Origin: Epichloe hybrida
Lineage: Eukaryota; Ascomycota; Sordariomycetes; Hypocreales; Clavicipitaceae
Direction: 5' to 3'
NCBI GenBank assembly: GCA_019022495.1
Contig: JAFEKR010000012.1
Location: 744,001 to 808,000 of the forward strand
Length of the DNA stretch: 64,000 nucleotides
In this document: positions 59,949 to 64,000 of the stretch, in pieces
Layout: each line of letters opens with the position of its first letter
How positions within the stretch are numbered: the first letter of the stretch is position 1
Notes under the pieces: model-generated
What the model was told of the DNA's origin: nothing
Seen by the model: the letters and a program-made list of their open reading frames with translations, nothing else
The model's database searches: none
Position numbers and translations under genes: made by a program

Positions 59949-60057
59949 ATCTCCTTGAGCGTGTTAAAGCTAGTGGAGTCACGTTAACCAGGGTCTGTAT
60001 GTATCCAATTAGATAAAGTAAACGTGACTCCACTAGCTTTAACACGCTCAAGGAGAT
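59949..60057. repeat. Perfect 37-bp inverted repeat with 35-bp loop
   Basis: Arm 59949-59985 is the exact reverse complement of 60021-60057; no mismatch in 37 bp. The loop (59986-60020) contains AGATAA. Could be a foldback/MITE remnant, a small-RNA hairpin precursor, or a cruciform element in the sidF promoter. No target-site duplication is obvious. Confidence 0.93.
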
Positions 60058-60135
60058 AATCACGATGGTCCATCCGTGATCCCACGAGCCAATCCTGAAT
60101 TAGCGCCTCGCACGTCGCAAAGCGAGACTCGGCCC

Positions 60136-60190
60136 GGCTTGGCTTGGCTTGGCTTCATGCTCCGAGTAGGAATCATGCTCCGAGTAGGAA
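60136..60190. repeat. (GGCTT)4 and 18-bp tandem duplication
   Basis: Four GGCTT units (60136-60155) abut two perfect copies of an 18-bp unit (60155-60172, 60173-60190); each copy contains ATG CTC CGA followed by GTAGGA. Confidence 0.85.
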
Positions 60191-60471
60191 GGAAGCTGCG
60201 GTCTCCAACAAGGATCAGGGAAAGAGAAGTAGAAACCCCTTCTACGTCGTTGTGCCTCGACGGGCCGTGGAACGTCTTTTCTTCTTCTTTTCTTCTTTTT
60301 TGAAGCTGATCAGCCCATTGAAGTTGCTTGTGAACCCTGGACTCGGTCATCCTCACACCTCGTCCATGTAGTACTGGCGCTTGTGAATGTTTTATCTCCT
60401 CTCTTATTCTTCTCACATTGAACGCTTCGCATTGTCGATTGACATATCATCTTTGAAAAAAAAAAAAAAAG

Positions 60472-61990
60472 TCCTCCTCGTCGGTGGTCCAGCTCTCGTC
60501 TCTGTCCGCGGACGAGACCGTTCTGAGGCTCCCCCATCCATACCTCACGGAATACGCCGTCCAGAAAACCGATGCGCCGTCGGGGAACCAGGCAATCGCT
60601 GCCAATGTCCCCTTTTATCAGCTGCGCGAGCGCCGTGACTCGTCCAAGCAGCAACTCCCGAGCGCCTTGCACAATGACAGGCTCGTCTTCTCCGAGCCGG
60701 CTGATTTGAAGTCCAGCGAGCTTCCTCCGGACTCTGAAAACAGCGCCTGGGCGAGAGCCAGGAGATCACCTTGCTCTACCGTGGCATGGGAGAGCGGCGA
60801 ATCTCCTTCGTTGGCGCAAGCCTGGCTGCTGCTGTACACCCTGTTCACTGTCCGTCCCGGGATGGAGTCATTGCGCTTGGAGCTCGCTGGCGCAAACGCC
60901 GCGACGGTTGGAGCTCAGCTGAGAGACGTGGTGCTCGCCATTGATCATCCCTTGCCTCCTCGACAGAAGCACAGTGAGGCCGCGAGTCCGGATGAGCACG
61001 TCGTCGTGATAGCATTGCGAAGCACGTTCTGGCAAGGCGCCGGCTCGCCTTTCGGTCCTCGGCCGGCGTGGTGTCCGGCCGAATCGCCCGCTTCCCTGTC
61101 CGGAGCGGCCAGCCCGTTGTCTTCCTATCCTCTCACGCCCGTCGAGCACAAGATCACCATCCTCTCAGCTGGCGATCCTCGCGACCCCGAGCGAACGCAG
61201 CAGGCCTTCCATCCAATCCGACCCGCCAAGCCCGCGCCCGGCGCCACGGTCTACAGCCGATGGATCCCGCATCTCAACGAGACTTTCTCAATGGTGTCTC
61301 TCGACTACGAAGACGACGAGCATCTGGGGCTGTTCCACGAGTGGCAGAATGATCCTCGCGTCTCTCAGGGCTGGAACGAGACCGGCACACTCGACCAGCA
61401 TCGGGAGTATCTGCGCAACATCCATGACGATCCTCACCAAGTCGCTATCCTGGCCAAATGGGACGACACCTTCTTTGCGTATTTTGAGGTGTACTGGGCC
61501 AAGGTACGTACGAACGATTTGACCGTCCCCCGCCTCCGTTTTTCCCCCTGGAATTACAATTAGTCTGGCAGGGGAAAAAAAAAAGCCCCCTAACAATGTG
61601 CTCCTTTTGGGTACGTGTACTCTACAGGAAGATCGCCTGGGCGGCTACTACAACGCCGGCGATTTTGACCGCGGCCGCCACTCTCTCGTCGGCGATGTTC
61701 GATTCCGCGGACCTCACCGCGTCACAGCCTGGTGGAGCAGCCTCGTGCATTATCTCTTCCTCGACGACCCGCGCACCATGGATGTCGTGGGCGAGCCGAA
61801 GAGCACCAACTCGACCGTCATCATGTACGACTTGATGCACGGCTTTGGCGTCGAGCACTTTGTCGACTTGCCTCACAAGAGGAGCGCCTGTGTCCGGTGT
61901 CCGCGAGGGCGCTTCTTCCAGCTCTGTCCGCTGGCCGAAAGCGACAAGGTGGTGGGTGGTCTGCGGATCGGGCTGGTGCCGAAGCTGTGA
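60472..61990 (+). CDS. sidF: SidF-like hydroxyornithine acyltransferase (siderophore), start unresolved
   Basis: SidF transfers an anhydromevalonyl group to N5-hydroxyornithine in fusarinine/TAFC siderophore synthesis. Two supported exons: 60472-61503 and 61628-61990 (intron GTACGT...CAG), 464 residues; A. fumigatus SidF has about 460. The C-terminal GNAT-like AlcB domain has [62 protein letters not shown] and [20 protein letters not shown]. It ends PKL, a type-1 peroxisomal-like signal, consistent with peroxisomal siderophore enzymes. No in-frame ATG opens the frame: a TGA lies just before a 15-A tract whose terminal AG at 60470-60471 looks like an acceptor. A short first exon such as the ATG CTC CGA at 60157 or 60175 is possible. 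SidL is the alternative identity. Confidence 0.75.
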
Positions 61991-62276
61991 AAAAAGTTTG
62001 TTACGCAAAAGGACTATATATGTAGATGGTAATCTCACGGGTTAAAGAAGGGTCGTTTGACCCCAGCAATCTAGGCAACAGAACAGAAGTTCAATTCCAA
62101 TGTTTAGCTTTTCCTGCAAGCTCAAATTTTTTTTTGAAAAAAAAAAATTTTCTTTCTCTACATAACAAGACGCGAACGGGGCTCTTTCTCTTTCTCTAGC
62201 TCTAAATAATAATCATAATACTCCCCTCCCCCCCGTATATATATATATATATATTATACATGTACCAGTCTGCGTC
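61991..62276. other. Convergent AT-rich spacer, sidF / sidI
   Basis: A near-palindromic AAAT9-G-A11TTT stretch (62124-62151) and a (TA)n microsatellite (62236-62255) lie between the two 3' ends; probably 3'-UTR and polyadenylation sequence. Confidence 0.6.
62236..62255. repeat. (TA)n microsatellite
   Basis: About ten TA units. Confidence 0.9.
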
Positions 62277-64000
62277 TCACAGCTTAGCCGCAAGTCTCCT
62301 CTCCAGAATGCCATTCCCCAAATTCGCCATCTCAAACTTCCTCACCTTGCCGCTGCCCGTCAACGGCACGTCGGCAGGAACCCCATTCTCGCCCAGCCAG
62401 AATACATGGGCCGGCGACTTGTGCTTGCCCAGCGTGTTGCGAACCCAGTCGCGCAGCTCTGCATCCGCCGGCTTGGGATGGTTGTCGGATTTCTCGACAA
62501 ACGCGCCCACCACTTCGCCGTAGTGCTCGTCCTTGAGGGCGACGACGATGGCGCGCGACACGGATGGATGGGCCATGAGGCGCTCTTCTATCTCGAGGGG
62601 GTAGATGTTCTCTCAGCCTGGGGAGGGAGGGAGGTTGTGCGATTAATTGATAAGCGCATTGTTTATATATAAAAAGGGGGAGATTTTGGAGGGGAAAGAG
62701 GGGGGAGAAGGGGTGGGACGACGACAGAGACACACAAACACGCAACTTACCTCGGATGATGATGTCTTTGAAACGTCCGGTAATGGAGCAGTAGCCGTCA
62801 TGATCGAAAACAGCTTCATCGCCCGTGTGCAGCCACAACACCCCCGCCGCATCTCGCACCATGGTCTCATTCGTCTTCTCCGAGTTGTTCCAATACCCGG
62901 CCTGCAGCTGGTATCCTGCGATGCACAGCTCCCCCCTGGCACCGACAGGCACAATGTTGCCGTCGCGATCCACGATCTTGGCATGAGCGTGGGGCATCAG
63001 GGTGCCCACGGTCGTCAGCCTCCTGCTCATCGCGTCGTCGGTGAAGGCGTTGAAGCACGTCGGCGACGCCTCGGTCAGACCGTAGCTGCTGGTGAACTCG
63101 GTCATGCCGAACCTCTTCACCAGGAGCTCCATCAGATAGCGTGGCACGGGTGCTCCGGCGATGATGCCGGTGCGGAGCTTGTCGCAGTTGAAGTTGGGCG
63201 GGAACTCGGCCTGGAAGAGGGAATCAAACATGGCGGGGACGCCGTGGACGGCCGTGCAGGCCTCCTCCGAGATGGCCTGCAGAGTGGAAGGGATGTCGAA
63301 GACCTCTGCTGGATAGACAATCTTCCCGCCGTGGGTGACGATGGCGAGGAGGCCGAGGACGAGGCCGAAGCAGTGGAACAGAGGCGGGGGGCAGCACAGA
63401 ACGTCGTCGGCTGTGAGTCTCATCCTGTCGCCGATGAATCGAGAATTGTTGACCAGGTTGCTGTTTTGTGGCAGTTAGTCTCTCAGTCTTGGTCTTCAGC
63501 TCTTCTCGATTTCTTCCTTTCACAGGCAAGCGACAGTCTTGAAAATTACTTACTGGTGAGTGAGCATGGCAGCCTTTGGCAAGCCCGTGGTGCCGCTCGT
63601 AAACTGCAAGTTGACGACCTGGTGCGGAAGAACCCGTCGCATGGCCCTGTGTAGTCCATCCTGGCTCTTCCGACTGCTCGACTTGATCAGGTCATCGTAG
63701 GTCTGGTAGTCGCCGCCTGCATCGCCTCGCAGGATGAAGACCCGCGGGCCGTCAGTCTCTGCCCTCAAATCACCGAGCAACTTTCGATTGTCCAGCCTGC
63801 CGATGGTCTGCGTCGTGAACAAGACCTTGCAATCCGAGAACTTGATTCCATACATGGCCTCGGTGGGCGTGTACGTATTGTTGAGGATGACCAGAATGGC
63901 CCCGATCTTGGCGACTGCGAAGAAGACGGCCGCGTACTGCTCGCAGTTTCCAGCCATGATGCCGACGCGGTCTCCGACGCCAATGCCCATGTCGAGCAGT
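62277..64000 (-). CDS. sidI: SidI-like acyl-CoA ligase (AMP-binding), 5' end beyond window; in-frame TGA at exon junction
   Basis: AMP-forming acyl-CoA ligase; SidI activates mevalonate to mevalonyl-CoA for fusarinine siderophores, and adjacency to sidF supports that role. Exons on the minus strand: 64000(partial)-63554, 63460-62751 and 62611-62277. The P-loop is LQFTSGTTGLPKAAMLTH; the core includes CCPPPLFHCFGLVLGLLA, AVHGVPAMFDSL, SSYGLTEASPT and WLHTGDEAVFDHDGY. The C-terminal hinge reads GRFKDIIIR, and ENIYPLEIEERL follows. It ends AKL, a type-1 peroxisomal signal. At the last junction the normal CAG acceptor (exon from 62617) gives R-G-stop-E-N-I-Y: TGA at 62613-62615 replaces the second Gly of RGGENIYP. 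Using a GAG acceptor 6 nt later avoids the stop but deletes both Gly. Lesion or unusual splice. Confidence 0.75.

Larger units (their letters stand above)
59478..60471. other. Upstream region of sidF-like gene
   Basis: About 1 kb holding a GGAGATGGA-type repeat (59669-59710), a perfect GATA-type iron-repressor site (59747-59755), a long perfect inverted repeat (59949-60057), an 18-bp tandem duplication (60155-60190), and a 15-A tract just before the first supported sidF codon. It may also contain the missing first sidF exon. Confidence 0.6.

Noticed and set aside
62124..62151. A/T hairpin as a rho-independent terminator
   Set aside because: Eukaryotic context; more simply homopolymers in convergent 3'-UTRs.
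51332..62615. RIP mutation as the cause of both in-frame stops
   Set aside because: The TAG is a G-to-A change but the TGA needs a G-to-T change, and neither gene shows clustered C-to-T changes.
62647..63654. 335-codon plus-strand open frame
   Set aside because: Antisense to conserved exons of the SidI-like ligase; no domain pattern.

Overview
The window is nuclear DNA from a filamentous ascomycete, most likely a sordariomycete of the Hypocreales type. Evidence: dense genes on both strands; short spliceosomal introns (about 43-114 nt, GT...AG, with CTRAY or TACTAAY branch points); GC-rich third positions that create long antisense shadow ORFs; and fungal-specific families (Pth11-like rhodopsin-domain protein, DUF7730-type protein, isocyanide synthase, SidF/SidI). 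I see no tRNA, rRNA, CRISPR array or intact transposon.

Left part (1-22 kb): a 5'-truncated rhomboid protease, a DUF7730-type protein, the DNA polymerase delta catalytic subunit, NADP-dependent glutamate dehydrogenase, a Pth11-like membrane protein, a peroxisomal CoA-transferase/racemase ending in SKL, the dynamin GTPase Vps1 (minus strand), and the LisH-CTLH-WD40 subunit of the GID ubiquitin ligase. Middle (22-46 kb): about 4.7 kb without a convincing gene, then a PH-like-domain protein, the exportin Cse1, tuberin (Tsc2), the inner-kinetochore protein Mis6/CENP-I, and the ABC ATPase Caf16. These are conserved single-copy genes with ordinary structure.

Right part (46-64 kb): an accessory, metabolite-type region. 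A cytochrome P450 is transcribed divergently from a DIT1/PvcA-type isocyanide synthase. Next come an Atg22-family transporter carrying an in-frame TAG and a Dtr1/Qdr-like MFS transporter, then two short-chain dehydrogenases, then a SidF-like hydroxyornithine acyltransferase converging on a SidI-like acyl-CoA ligase that runs off the right edge. The synthase-P450-MFS trio mirrors yeast DIT1-DIT2-DTR1 and is the best candidate for an undescribed pathway. Its position beside hydroxamate-siderophore genes suggests a metal-linked island. Upstream of sidF lie a perfect ATCWGATAA iron-repressor site and a perfect 37-bp inverted repeat.

Several genes here show lesions or unresolved starts: TAG in the Atg22-like gene, TGA at a conserved Gly codon of the SidI-like gene, and no in-frame ATG at SidF. 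They may reflect recent decay, unusual splicing or assembly error. Exon models were built by hand from splice motifs and protein continuity. In nearly every multi-exon model the exon lengths sum to a multiple of three.
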